A stretch of 5,928 nucleotides of DNA, from NCBI GenBank assembly GCA_020718945.1, contig DYRB01000203.1, positions 1 to 5,928 on the forward strand. Reading direction: 5' to 3'. A program made the position numbers and the translations under genes. Of this stretch, positions 1-5,733 are shown piece by piece. The stretch is from Lamprocystis purpurea (lineage in GTDB: Bacteria; Pseudomonadota; Gammaproteobacteria; Chromatiales; Chromatiaceae). The notes beneath the pieces were generated by a model. That model did not search any database, was not told the DNA's origin, and was given only the letters and a program-made list of their open reading frames with translations. Position 1 is the stretch's first letter. Each line of letters starts with the position of its first letter.

Positions 1-15
1 CTGAGTCAGTCCCCG

Positions 16-43
16 ATTTGCGTTCATTTGCGTTCATTTGCGG
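16..43 (+). repeat. TTTGCGTTCA interspersed repeat, copy 1
   Basis: Two full 10-bp units TTTGCGTTCA (17-26, 27-36) and a terminal TTTGCGG (37-43). The CGG end faces the bioC stop 26 bp away. A partner in opposite orientation would lie beyond the left edge. Positions 1-68 hold nothing else that I can recognise. Confidence 0.9.
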
Positions 44-68
44 ACCCTTATTCTTCCCCAAGCCGAGG

Positions 69-938
69 TCATGCACCGCTGGGGCGAGCGCGCCCGCCGA
101 TAGCACTCACCGGGATGGCCACCCCGCCCTCGATGGGCCTCTGCGTGGGCGCCCAGGCGTGGCCGTAGACCACCTCGTAGGTGGCCGGCAGACGGCCTTC
201 TCTGCGATGGGACTCGTAGGCCGCCTCCACCGCGGCCAGGCGGCGCGGCCCCGTGAGTCCCCGCGGCCGCTCGGCGGCGGCGTTGTGGGCGCCGAGCACC
301 TTGAGGTCGCGCATCAGGTCCCGGGCCCCGGGATAGGTCAGGGTGAGGCGCTCGGCGTCCATCACCGGGTCGGCGAAGCGGGCCCGTACCAGGCCGTCGC
401 CCAGGTCGTGCAGATCGGCAAACGGGCTCACATGGGCATAGCCGTCCACCTGGGCCCAGGCGGCGCGCAGTTCTCGCAGGGTATCGGGGCCGAAGCTGGT
501 GAACATGAGCAGGCCACCAGGGCTCAGGACCCGTTGCCAGTCGCGGAAGGTGGCGTCGAGGTCGTTGCACCACTGAAGGGTGGCATTGGAGACGATCAGG
601 TCCACGCAGCCGTCGGCCAGGGGCAGGGCCTCGGCGTCGGCGCACAGGCACCAGGGCCGGTTGAACCAGCCCCCGCGGCGCCGGGCCAGTCCCAGCATGG
701 CCGGGGCGAAGTCCAGGGCGACCACCCGCGCCTTGGGGTAGCGGCGCTGCAAGGGGGCTATGAGCTGGCCGGTCCCGCAGCCCAGGTCGAGGATGGTCTT
801 GGGGGCCAGGCGGACATAGTCCAGGCGCTCCAGGAGCCGGGTCCCGATCTCGCGCTGGAGCACGGCGACGGCGTCATACCCCGGCGCAGCGCGGTCGAAG
901 GACCGCCGGGCCCTGACCTTGTCGATGGGGCCCGTCAT
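69..938 (-). CDS. bioC: Malonyl-[acyl-carrier protein] O-methyltransferase BioC
   Basis: A 289-residue cytoplasmic SAM-dependent methyltransferase. The BioC family methylates the free carboxyl of malonyl-ACP so that the fatty acid synthase can extend it to a pimeloyl chain. Seen here: the N-terminal family signature RSFDRAAPGYD (residues 12-22) followed by VLQREIGTRLLERL; SAM motif I ILDLGCGTG (49-57); acidic residue D76 after strand 2 (VVALDFAP); SNATLQW (117-123); and FTSFGPDTLREL (146-157), typical of BioC. The C-terminal YEVVYGHAWAP is also characteristic. Length is slightly above the E. coli enzyme and near the Pseudomonas type. I chose ATG at 938 because the family homology begins there. 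The frame stays open to 1022, but that extension is encoded by a TTTGCG repeat (FICVPLRSFAA) and looks non-genic. No Shine-Dalgarno is visible upstream. It is the last visible gene of the cluster; bioD probably follows off the left edge. Confidence 0.95.
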   Translation of the reverse strand: MTGPIDKVRARRSFDRAAPGYDAVAVLQREIGTRLLERLDYVRLAPKTILDLGCGTGQLIAPLQRRYPKARVVALDFAPAMLGLARRRGGWFNRPWCLCADAEALPLADGCVDLIVSNATLQWCNDLDATFRDWQRVLSPGGLLMFTSFGPDTLRELRAAWAQVDGYAHVSPFADLHDLGDGLVRARFADPVMDAERLTLTYPGARDLMRDLKVLGAHNAAAERPRGLTGPRRLAAVEAAYESHRREGRLPATYEVVYGHAWAPTQRPIEGGVAIPVSAIGGRARPSGA

Positions 939-956
939 GGTTGGAAGGAGAAGAGT

Positions 957-985
957 GGCCGCAAATGAACGCAAAGGGACGCAAA
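957..985 (-). repeat. TTTGCGTTCA interspersed repeat, copy 2
   Basis: Reads GGCCGCAAA, TGAACGCAAA, GGGACGCAAA on the plus strand. Its GGCC end lies 18 bp upstream of the bioC start codon. The first 19 bases are the exact reverse complement of 1080-1098 in copy 3. In translation it produces the spurious N-terminal extension of the bioC frame. Confidence 0.9.
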
Positions 986-1069
986 TGAAACCGGGCTCAG
1001 AGTCGCTGCCGAGCCCGCCCACCGGGTGCTGCGCGGCAGCTCTTTGGACAGCGCTAACCTGCGGATCAA

Positions 1070-1098
1070 TTGGCGTTTATTTGCGTTCATTTGCGGCC
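1070..1098 (+). repeat. TTTGCGTTCA interspersed repeat, copy 3
   Basis: One degenerate unit TTGGCGTTTA (1070-1079), one exact unit TTTGCGTTCA (1080-1089) and TTTGCGGCC (1090-1098). It ends 18 bp before the bioH stop codon. With copy 2 it forms a 19-bp perfect inverted repeat around a 104-bp interval. Between the copies lies a smaller dyad GCTGCCG/CGGCAGC (1005-1011, 1034-1040). The rest of the bioH-bioC gap shows no convincing promoter. Confidence 0.9.
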
Positions 1099-1116
1099 GA
1101 ATTATCTCTTCGAGGA

Positions 1117-1890
1117 TCACCTTGCACCAGCCTCCAGCCCGGCCAGAAAGGCCCCGATCAGGGCCCCCGTCTCGGCCGGATGGGACAGGAAGGGTGCATG
1201 GGCGGCGCCGCGAATGATCTCGATGCGGGCATCCGGCAGCAGGCCGGCAACCCCCCGGCCGACGGCGGCGGGGACCAGGGTGTCGTGGCTGCCGAACAGC
1301 CACAGGCTCGGGCAGGCCAGGTCAGAAAGACGTGGGCGCAGGTCGCAGTCGCGCAGTAGGTCCAGGCCCTGCTCCAGGGCCCTGGGGTCCGGGGCCGGGC
1401 GGGCGGCCAGTTCCCGGCGCAATGTGCGCAGGGTCTCCCGGGCCGCCTCGCTGCCGCGCACCTGCAAGGCCAGGAAGCGATCCAGGGTGACGGCCGGCTC
1501 GGCCAGCAGCCCGGCGTGGAACTGCGCCAGGGTCCCCCCGGCCATGGCCGCCGGCCAGTCCGGGGCCTGGACGAAGCGTGGCGTGGCGGTCATCAGGATC
1601 AGCCCGGCGACCCGGTGGGGGGCACGCAGGGCGGCGGCCAGGGCGACCATCCCGCCCAGGGACCAGCCGAGCCAGACCGAACGGGTCGGGGCGGTGGCCA
1701 GGCAGGCGTCGGCCCAGGCATCCAGGTCCGCGGCCAGGACCCCGGGCGCGGCCCCATGTCCCGGTAACTCGACGGGGACCAGTGGCCGGCCGGCAGCGAG
1801 GCCTGCCGCGAGCGGTCCAGGCAGTTCGGCCCAAACGGCGGCGTTCATACCCCAGCCGTGGATCAGGACCAGCCCGGCGCCCCCGCTCAT
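1117..1890 (-). CDS. bioH: Pimeloyl-[acyl-carrier protein] methyl ester esterase BioH
   Basis: A 257-residue alpha/beta hydrolase. BioH removes the methyl group from pimeloyl-ACP methyl ester, ending the chain elongation begun by BioC. Seen: oxyanion-hole motif LVLIHGWGM (residues 7-15); nucleophile elbow GWSLGG with Ser77; Asp203 in LFGSHDTLVP; and His231 in GAAHAPFLSHP. This triad matches the spacing of E. coli S82/D207/H235. Length equals the usual 255-260 residues. The ATG at 1890 overlaps the bioF TGA as ATGA, and a GGGAG sits 8 nt upstream inside the bioF end (1899-1903), pointing to translational coupling. The frame is open upstream to 2076 inside bioF, but that part has no hydrolase similarity. 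Other hydrolases share this fold; the setting between bioF and bioC makes BioH the clear call. Confidence 0.95.
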   Translation of the reverse strand: MSGGAGLVLIHGWGMNAAVWAELPGPLAAGLAAGRPLVPVELPGHGAAPGVLAADLDAWADACLATAPTRSVWLGWSLGGMVALAAALRAPHRVAGLILMTATPRFVQAPDWPAAMAGGTLAQFHAGLLAEPAVTLDRFLALQVRGSEAARETLRTLRRELAARPAPDPRALEQGLDLLRDCDLRPRLSDLACPSLWLFGSHDTLVPAAVGRGVAGLLPDARIEIIRGAAHAPFLSHPAETGALIGAFLAGLEAGAR

Positions 1891-3164
1891 GGCGCCAACT
1901 CCCAGGCCGCTTCGTCCAGGGACGGCAGTACGGCCAGGGCCCCGAGCAGGCTGTCCAGGTCCGCCTCGCTGTGGGCGGCGGACAGGGTCACCCGCAGTCG
2001 GGCCGAGCCCTCGGGGACCGTGGGTGGGCGGATGGCGGTGACCAGTATCCCCGCCGCCTCCAGGGTCTGGCTCCACAACAGGGCGCGGCGGTTGTCGCCC
2101 AGGATCAGGGGCTGGATGGGGGTATCGGAGGGCGCGAGCGGCAGGCCGATCTGTTCGGCCCCGGCTCGGAAGCGGGCGATCAAGGTACGCAGGTGGTCCC
2201 GCCGCCAGGGTTCGCGGCGGGCCAGACCCAGGCTGACACGGGTCGCCTCGGCCACCGCGGGGGGCAGGGCCGTGGTGTAGATGTAGGGTCGGGCGCGCTG
2301 TATCAGGGTCTCGATCAGGTCCGCTTCCCCGGCGACGAAGGCGCCGAAGGTCCCCAGGGCCTTGCCCAGGGTGCCAACCAGGATGGGGGCCTCCGCCTGG
2401 CCCAGCCGGGTCAGTTCCAGGGAACCGCGCCCGCCCTCCCCCACCACCCCCAGGCCGTGGGCGTCGTCCACCATCAGCAGGGCCCCGGCCGCCTGGGCCA
2501 CCGCGGCCAGGTCGGGGAGCGGGGCCAAGTCCCCGTCCATGCTGAAGACCCCGTCGGTGACGATCAGGCGCGCCGGGGCGCTGCGGCGCACCCGGTCGCC
2601 GGGGGGCACCTCGCCCGGGCCAACGTCCGGCTGTGCTTGCCGGGCGCCGTTCCCGACGCGCCCTGCATGCCCCCCGTCCTGGGGGGCAAGCATCCGGGAC
2701 AGGGCAACGGCGTCGGCATGGGGATAGCGGCGCAGCCGGGCCCCGCTGAGCAGGGCCCCGTCGATCAGGGATGCGTGGTTGCGGCGGTCCTCGAAGACCA
2801 CATCATTGCGCCCGGCCAGGGCCGATATGACCCCCAGGTTGGCCATGTAGCCCGTGGAAAAGAGCAGGGCCCGGTCACGCCCGGTGAAGTCCGCCAGGTC
2901 CTCTTCCAGGGCCTGATGGGCGACGCTGTGGCCGCTGACCAGATCGGCGGCCCCAGACCCCACGCCGTAGCGTGCCGCCCCGGCCTGGAGGGCCGCGATC
3001 ACCTCCGGGTGGTTGGCCAGGCCCAGGTAGTCGTTGCTGCAGAAGGCGAGCAGGCTGCGCCCGTCCACCGTCGGGCGCGGGCCCTGGGGACCGGACAGGA
3101 CCCGGCGTCGCCGGTAGAGGTGCTCCCGGCGCAGACGCTCCAGCTCGGCGGCGAGGTCTTTCAT
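1887..3164 (-). CDS. bioF: 8-amino-7-oxononanoate synthase (KAPA synthase) BioF
   Basis: A 425-residue PLP-dependent enzyme of the alpha-oxoamine synthase family. It condenses pimeloyl-ACP (or -CoA) with L-alanine to give KAPA, CO2 and free carrier. Seen: FCSNDYLGL (residues 41-49); GVGSGAADLVSGHS (67-80); NHASL with His130; TDGVFSMDGD (203-212); VDDAHG with D233 and H236, which contact the cofactor; and GTLGKALGTFGA with the PLP lysine K268. The protein is about 40 residues longer than the E. coli enzyme. Most of the excess is an in-frame insertion of about 32 residues near 161-197 (see separate entry). ATG at 3164 starts the family-like MKDLAAELERLR; an upstream in-frame ATG at 3209 would add 15 residues translated from the TTTGCG repeat (FAFICG) and is rejected. 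No clear Shine-Dalgarno. The 3' end overlaps bioH by four bases. Confidence 0.96.
   Translation of the reverse strand: MKDLAAELERLRREHLYRRRRVLSGPQGPRPTVDGRSLLAFCSNDYLGLANHPEVIAALQAGAARYGVGSGAADLVSGHSVAHQALEEDLADFTGRDRALLFSTGYMANLGVISALAGRNDVVFEDRRNHASLIDGALLSGARLRRYPHADAVALSRMLAPQDGGHAGRVGNGARQAQPDVGPGEVPPGDRVRRSAPARLIVTDGVFSMDGDLAPLPDLAAVAQAAGALLMVDDAHGLGVVGEGGRGSLELTRLGQAEAPILVGTLGKALGTFGAFVAGEADLIETLIQRARPYIYTTALPPAVAEATRVSLGLARREPWRRDHLRTLIARFRAGAEQIGLPLAPSDTPIQPLILGDNRRALLWSQTLEAAGILVTAIRPPTVPEGSARLRVTLSAAHSEADLDSLLGALAVLPSLDEAAWELAP
2574..2684 (-). other. In-frame insertion within BioF, rich in small hairpins
   Basis: Residues about 161-197 of BioF (PQDGG to RRSAP) have no counterpart in the E. 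coli enzyme: His130 of NHASL lies 74 residues from the Asp of TDGVFSMDGD, against 42 between the equivalent positions in E. coli. The extra peptide is rich in Gly, Pro, Arg and Gln, and polar. The DNA contains two adjacent dyads: GGGCGC/GCGCCC (2642-2647, 2658-2663) and TGCCCCCC/GGGGGGCA (2668-2675, 2681-2688). GGGGGGCA also recurs at 2601-2608, and TGCTTGC (2634-2640) is inverted as GCAAGCA (2686-2692). This looks like a short palindromic repeat that entered the gene without breaking frame. The boundaries are approximate, and the origin is an inference. Confidence 0.55.
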
Positions 3165-3181
3165 GTGCAAGGCACCGTTTC

Positions 3182-3210
3182 GGCCGCAAATGAACGCAAA
3201 TGGACGCAAA
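3182..3210 (-). repeat. TTTGCGTTCA interspersed repeat, copy 4
   Basis: Reads GGCCGCAAA, TGAACGCAAA, TGGACGCAAA on the plus strand. Its GGCC end begins 17 bp upstream of the bioF start codon, and it encodes the spurious FAFICG extension of that frame. It pairs with copy 5 across a short spacer. Confidence 0.9.
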
Positions 3211-3250
3211 TGGGGCCGGCTCCCAGGTCAGTCACCAGGCCCAGCAGGAC

Positions 3251-3278
3251 TCTGCATTCATTCGCGTTCATTTGCGGC
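3251..3278 (+). repeat. TTTGCGTTCA interspersed repeat, copy 5
   Basis: Units TCTGCATTCA, TTCGCGTTCA and TTTGCGGC. It ends 29 bp before the bioB stop codon. It matches the reverse complement of copy 4 at 17 of 18 bases from the outer end (15 exact: 3264-3278 with 3183-3197). A run of eight A follows within 3279-3284 and flanking bases, which on the transcribed minus strand is a T-run preceding the stem rather than following it, so it does not form a classical terminator. Confidence 0.88.
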
Positions 3279-3307
3279 AAAAAAGGTCTTGCGGGTGCAT
3301 AGCGGCG

Positions 3308-4360
3308 TCAGCTTGGCAATGAGATCGCCGCAGGCTCCGAGCGGTGGCAGACCCCCGGCGCCTCCCGCGGGTGGTGGGCCGCCTCCGGGGCCAGGCCCAG
3401 GCGCTCGAACAGGGCAAGGTCCCGGTCGGTCTCGGCGTTGGGGGTGGTAAGCAGGCGGTCGCCGTAGAAGATGGAGTTGGCCCCGGCCAGGTAGCACAGG
3501 GCCTGGAGCTCGTCGCTCATGGTGCTGCGCCCGGCGGACAGGCGCACATGGGAGGCGGGCATCATGATGCGCGCCGCGGCCACTGTGCGCACCAGCTCGA
3601 AGGGGTCGAGCGGGGCCGTGCCGTAGAGGGGCGTCCCCTCGACCTGGACCAGCATGTTGATGGGCACCGACTCCGGCGGCTCGGCCAGGTTAGCGAGCTG
3701 GCAGAGCAGGGCGGCGCGGTCGCGGCGCGATTCCCCCATCCCCAGGATGCCGCCGCTGCACACCTTCAGCCCCACCCGCTGGACCTCCGCCAAGGTATCC
3801 AGGCGGTCCTGGTAGGTGCGGGTGGTGATGACCGAGCCGTAGAACTCCGGCGAGGTATCCAGGTTGTGGTTGTAGTAGTCGAGCCCCGCCGCCTTGAGGC
3901 GCTCGGCCTGGGGGCCGGTGAGCATCCCCAGGGTAACGCAGGTCTCCAGGCCCAGGCCCTGGACCGCCTCGATCATGGCCGCCACCTGGTCCAGGTTGCG
4001 GTCCGTGGGGTTGCGCCAGGCGGCGCCCATGCAGAAGCGGGTCGCCCCCTGGTCGCGGGCGGCGCTGGCGGCGGCCAGCACCTCGTCCAGGGGCAGCAGG
4101 CGCTCGCGCCCCAGGCCGGTGTCGTGCCGGGCGCTCTGGGAGCAATAGCCGCAGTCCTCGGGGCAGGCCCCGGTCTTGATGCTCAACAGGGTGCTGACCT
4201 GGACCCGGTTGGGGTCGAAGTGGGCGCGGTGGACCTGCTGGGCCTGGTACATCAGGTCGCTGAAGGGCAGCGAGAGGAGGTCTTGCGCGGCGGCGACAGA
4301 CCAGGTCCGGCGAGACCCTGGGGCTTGGTCCGAGTCTGGGGCTTGGATGGACAGGGGCAT
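3308..4360 (-). CDS. bioB: Biotin synthase BioB
   Basis: A 350-residue radical SAM enzyme that inserts sulfur between C6 and C9 of dethiobiotin, the last step of biotin synthesis. Seen: the radical-SAM cluster motif GACPEDCGYCSQS with C66, C70 and C73 for the [4Fe-4S] cluster; and C110, C141, C201 and R273 as ligands of the [2Fe-2S] sulfur-donor cluster. All seven positions equal the E. coli ligands (C53, C57, C60, C97, C128, C188, R260) plus 13, so the core is complete and without indels. YYNHNLDTS (162-170) and HVRLSAGR (271-278) are family hallmarks. The first 20 or so residues and the C-terminal tail are poorly conserved extensions. The start ATG at 4360 has no strong Shine-Dalgarno. A promoter lies 34-61 bp upstream, so bioB probably begins the bioB-bioF-bioH-bioC transcript. 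Confidence 0.98.
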   Translation of the reverse strand: MPLSIQAPDSDQAPGSRRTWSVAAAQDLLSLPFSDLMYQAQQVHRAHFDPNRVQVSTLLSIKTGACPEDCGYCSQSARHDTGLGRERLLPLDEVLAAASAARDQGATRFCMGAAWRNPTDRNLDQVAAMIEAVQGLGLETCVTLGMLTGPQAERLKAAGLDYYNHNLDTSPEFYGSVITTRTYQDRLDTLAEVQRVGLKVCSGGILGMGESRRDRAALLCQLANLAEPPESVPINMLVQVEGTPLYGTAPLDPFELVRTVAAARIMMPASHVRLSAGRSTMSDELQALCYLAGANSIFYGDRLLTTPNAETDRDLALFERLGLAPEAAHHPREAPGVCHRSEPAAISLPS

Positions 4361-4385
4361 GGGCGGGGTCCGACAGGGGGGCAGA

Positions 4386-4454
4386 GGCGCCCGAGTTTAC
4401 CCGAGCGCCCCGCCCTGTCAACCTCTGACCCACCGCGCGGTTTACCGCGGCGCC
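4386..4454. promoter_or_regulatory. Candidate operator pair at the bioB promoter
   Basis: Two related dyads centre on GTTTAC. The first (4386-4409) has 10-bp arms matching at 8 of 10 positions around TTTA and covers the -10 box. The second (4431-4454) lies just upstream of the -35 and contains CGCGGT-TT-ACCGCG (4436-4449). From GTTTAC onward the two match at 12 of 15 bases (4395-4409 versus 4440-4454), and their centres are 45 bp apart. This is the layout expected of a repressor binding twice around a promoter. The regulator is unknown. The GTAAAC core recalls the BirA box, but its inverted half-site spacing is absent. The second dyad could alternatively be a weak hairpin behind the upstream gene. 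Confidence 0.4.
4394..4421 (-). promoter_or_regulatory. Predicted sigma70 promoter of bioB
   Basis: Read on the minus strand, a perfect -35 hexamer TTGACA (4421-4416) is followed after 16 bp by TAAACT (4399-4394), a 4/6 match to the -10 consensus. The -10 ends 33 bp before the bioB start codon, which would leave a leader of roughly 25 nt. The site lies wholly in the gap between the small hypothetical gene and bioB. It is the best promoter match I found in front of the biotin genes. Confidence 0.6.
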
Positions 4455-4474
4455 ACCCGAATGACCCGAGCCGA

Positions 4475-4912
4475 TCAGCCGGCCTGGGCGGCCTTGTCCC
4501 GGGCGCGCTGGCAAATACTGCGCGGGTCCGGATACTCGACCGCATCGACGATGATGTTAACGAAGTCCGCCAGCTCCCCCAGGGTCAGGGCGTCCATGAC
4601 CTTGCCGAGCAGGGGTCGGGGGACATCGGCATAGACGGCGCTGCCGTCCTTGAGGTTGAGCACCACCCCCGCCCCCTCGTATTCGCAGTCGTCCGGGCCC
4701 TGCTGCTGGTCGTGGATGCTGTGGTCCAGGGCGAACATTTCGTCGTAGTAGCCGTCCAGGGTGTCCGCCAGGTCGTCGTCCACCAAGTCCTCATCGACCT
4801 GAACCAGCAGTTCCAGATCGCTTTCGGCCAGTGTCGGTTCTATACCGTGTTCGCGTAAGAATGCGTAGAAGCGCGCACAGGGCTCGGCGTTAAAAAAGAC
4901 ATACTCGAGCAT
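4475..4912 (-). CDS. Conserved hypothetical acidic protein (145 aa)
   Basis: A 145-residue soluble protein of unknown function. The N-terminus MLEYVFFNAEPCARFYAFL looks like a small gammaproteobacterial family I recall only as uncharacterised; I cannot name a domain. It is strongly acidic, with a cluster VDEDLVDDDLADTLDGYYDEM at residues 39-59. A beta-rich middle (GAGVVLNLKDGSAVYADV, 80-97) and a helical C-terminal part (ADFVNIIVDAVEYPDP, 115-130) follow. There is no signal peptide or membrane segment. ATG at 4912 is chosen because GCGAGG (4924-4919) lies 6 nt upstream and the family-like start begins there; the frame is open to 5002. It lies 114 bp upstream of bioB on the same strand and divergent from comF. 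Co-transcription into bioB is possible, but bioB has its own promoter. Nothing ties it to biotin chemistry. Confidence 0.8.
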   Translation of the reverse strand: MLEYVFFNAEPCARFYAFLREHGIEPTLAESDLELLVQVDEDLVDDDLADTLDGYYDEMFALDHSIHDQQQGPDDCEYEGAGVVLNLKDGSAVYADVPRPLLGKVMDALTLGELADFVNIIVDAVEYPDPRSICQRARDKAAQAG

Positions 4913-4954
4913 ATCTAGCCTCGCCCGCCTGGCGGTTGTCACTAAATGGACGTT

Positions 4955-4960
4955 TATACT
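4955..4960 (+). promoter_or_regulatory. Possible -10 box for comF in the divergent gap
   Basis: TATACT matches the -10 consensus at 5 of 6 positions and ends 47 bp before the comF ATG. The nearest -35-like hexamer, TTGTCA (4936-4941), is only 13 bp away, too close for a normal sigma70 promoter. The overlapping minus-strand TATAAA (4958-4953) could serve the hypothetical gene, also without a good -35. The gap between the two genes (4913-5007) is AT-richer here than its surroundings. Confidence 0.3.
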
Positions 4961-5007
4961 GGGAAAACACACCCGGCGGCAAGGCCGCCCCAGCCTCCAC
5001 ACCGACC

Positions 5008-5715
5008 ATGCCCCGACCCTGGCTCGAAGGACTGCTCCAACGCCTGTACCCGCCCACCTGTGTCCTGTGCGGGGGCCCGGGGGACGCCGGCTTGGATCTG
5101 TGTCCGGGCTGCCGGGCCGATCTGCCCCACAACCGCCACGCCTGCCCCCGCTGCGCCATCCCCCTGCCGGAGGGCCAATCCCCCGGTACCCTGTGCGGCC
5201 CCTGCCAGCGCCGACCGCCGCCCTATGCCGCCAGCCACGCCGCCTTCCGCTACGAGGACCCGCTGCCCGCCCTGATCGGCGGAGTCAAGTTCCGTGCCCG
5301 CTTCAACCTGGCCCGCCTGCTCGGGGCCTGCCTGGCGCAGGCCCTGCTGGAACAGGGGGCCGAGCGCCCCGGCCTGATCATCCCGGTGCCCCTGCACCGG
5401 CGCCGCCTGCGGGAGCGGGGCTACAACCAGGCCCTGGAACTGGCCCGGGTAGTCTCCGCCACCCTGGCCATCCCCATCGACACCCAGAGCTGCACACGCA
5501 TAGCCCATACCAGCCCCCAGGTCGGGCTCGACGACCGCGAGCGCCGCCGCAACGTCCGCGGCGCCTTCGCCGTGCTGCGCCCACCCGAGGCCACCCATGT
5601 GGCCATCCTGGACGACGTGGTCACCACCGGCAGCACCGTGGCCGAGTTGGCCCTGGTCCTGCGCCAGGCCGGGGTGGCCCGGGTAGATGTGTGGGCGGTG
5701 GCGCGGACGCCTTGA
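5008..5715 (+). CDS. comF: ComF family protein (GntX/ComFC-like phosphoribosyltransferase)
   Basis: A 235-residue cytoplasmic protein of the ComF/GntX family, linked to DNA uptake in competent bacteria, with an uncertain biochemical role. Seen: an N-terminal zinc-ribbon-like region with CxxC pairs C18/C21, C32/C35, C46/C49 and C63/C66; then FRYEDPLPALIGGVKFRAR (80-98); LIIPVPLHRRRLRERGYNQ (123-141), the family hallmark; and a type I phosphoribosyltransferase PRPP loop VAILDDVVTTGST (198-210). All domains are complete and the length is normal. ATG at 5008 fits the family start MPRPWLEGLLQRLYPPTCVLCG-like opening; a TTG at 4936 in the same frame would add 24 unconserved residues. No Shine-Dalgarno is visible. 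comF or gntX lies near biotin genes in many Gammaproteobacteria (gntX by bioH in E. coli), so this neighbourhood is expected rather than functional proof. Confidence 0.95.
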   Translation: MPRPWLEGLLQRLYPPTCVLCGGPGDAGLDLCPGCRADLPHNRHACPRCAIPLPEGQSPGTLCGPCQRRPPPYAASHAAFRYEDPLPALIGGVKFRARFNLARLLGACLAQALLEQGAERPGLIIPVPLHRRRLRERGYNQALELARVVSATLAIPIDTQSCTRIAHTSPQVGLDDRERRRNVRGAFAVLRPPEATHVAILDDVVTTGSTVAELALVLRQAGVARVDVWAVARTP

Positions 5716-5733
5716 ACCCAGAAAGAGGAATTC

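Noticed and set aside
2574..2684. A frameshift or assembly error in bioF
   Set aside because: The reading frame is continuous on both sides with family motifs intact, so the extra sequence is a multiple of three and not a frameshift.
3165..3209. N-terminal extension of BioF beginning at the ATG at 3209
   Set aside because: The 15 added residues (FAFICGR and neighbours) are the translation of the interspersed repeat and not part of the BioF family.
1578..3302. A 574-codon open frame on the plus strand opposite bioF and bioH
   Set aside because: High GC keeps antisense frames open. The product is Gly/Gln/Pro/Arg-rich without any domain, while the minus strand shows complete BioF and BioH active sites.
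4395..4445. Canonical BirA operator upstream of bioB
   Set aside because: GTTTAC occurs twice, but as direct repeats 45 bp apart; the BirA box needs inverted TTGTAAACC and GGTTTACAA halves about 14-16 bp apart.
4436..4449. Rho-independent terminator after the hypothetical gene
   Set aside because: The hairpin is short (5-6 bp) and has no T-run after it on the minus strand.
3344..4858. A 504-codon plus-strand frame opposite bioB and the hypothetical gene
   Set aside because: Antisense shadow: it runs through two unrelated minus-strand genes and the promoter gap, and has no recognisable motif.
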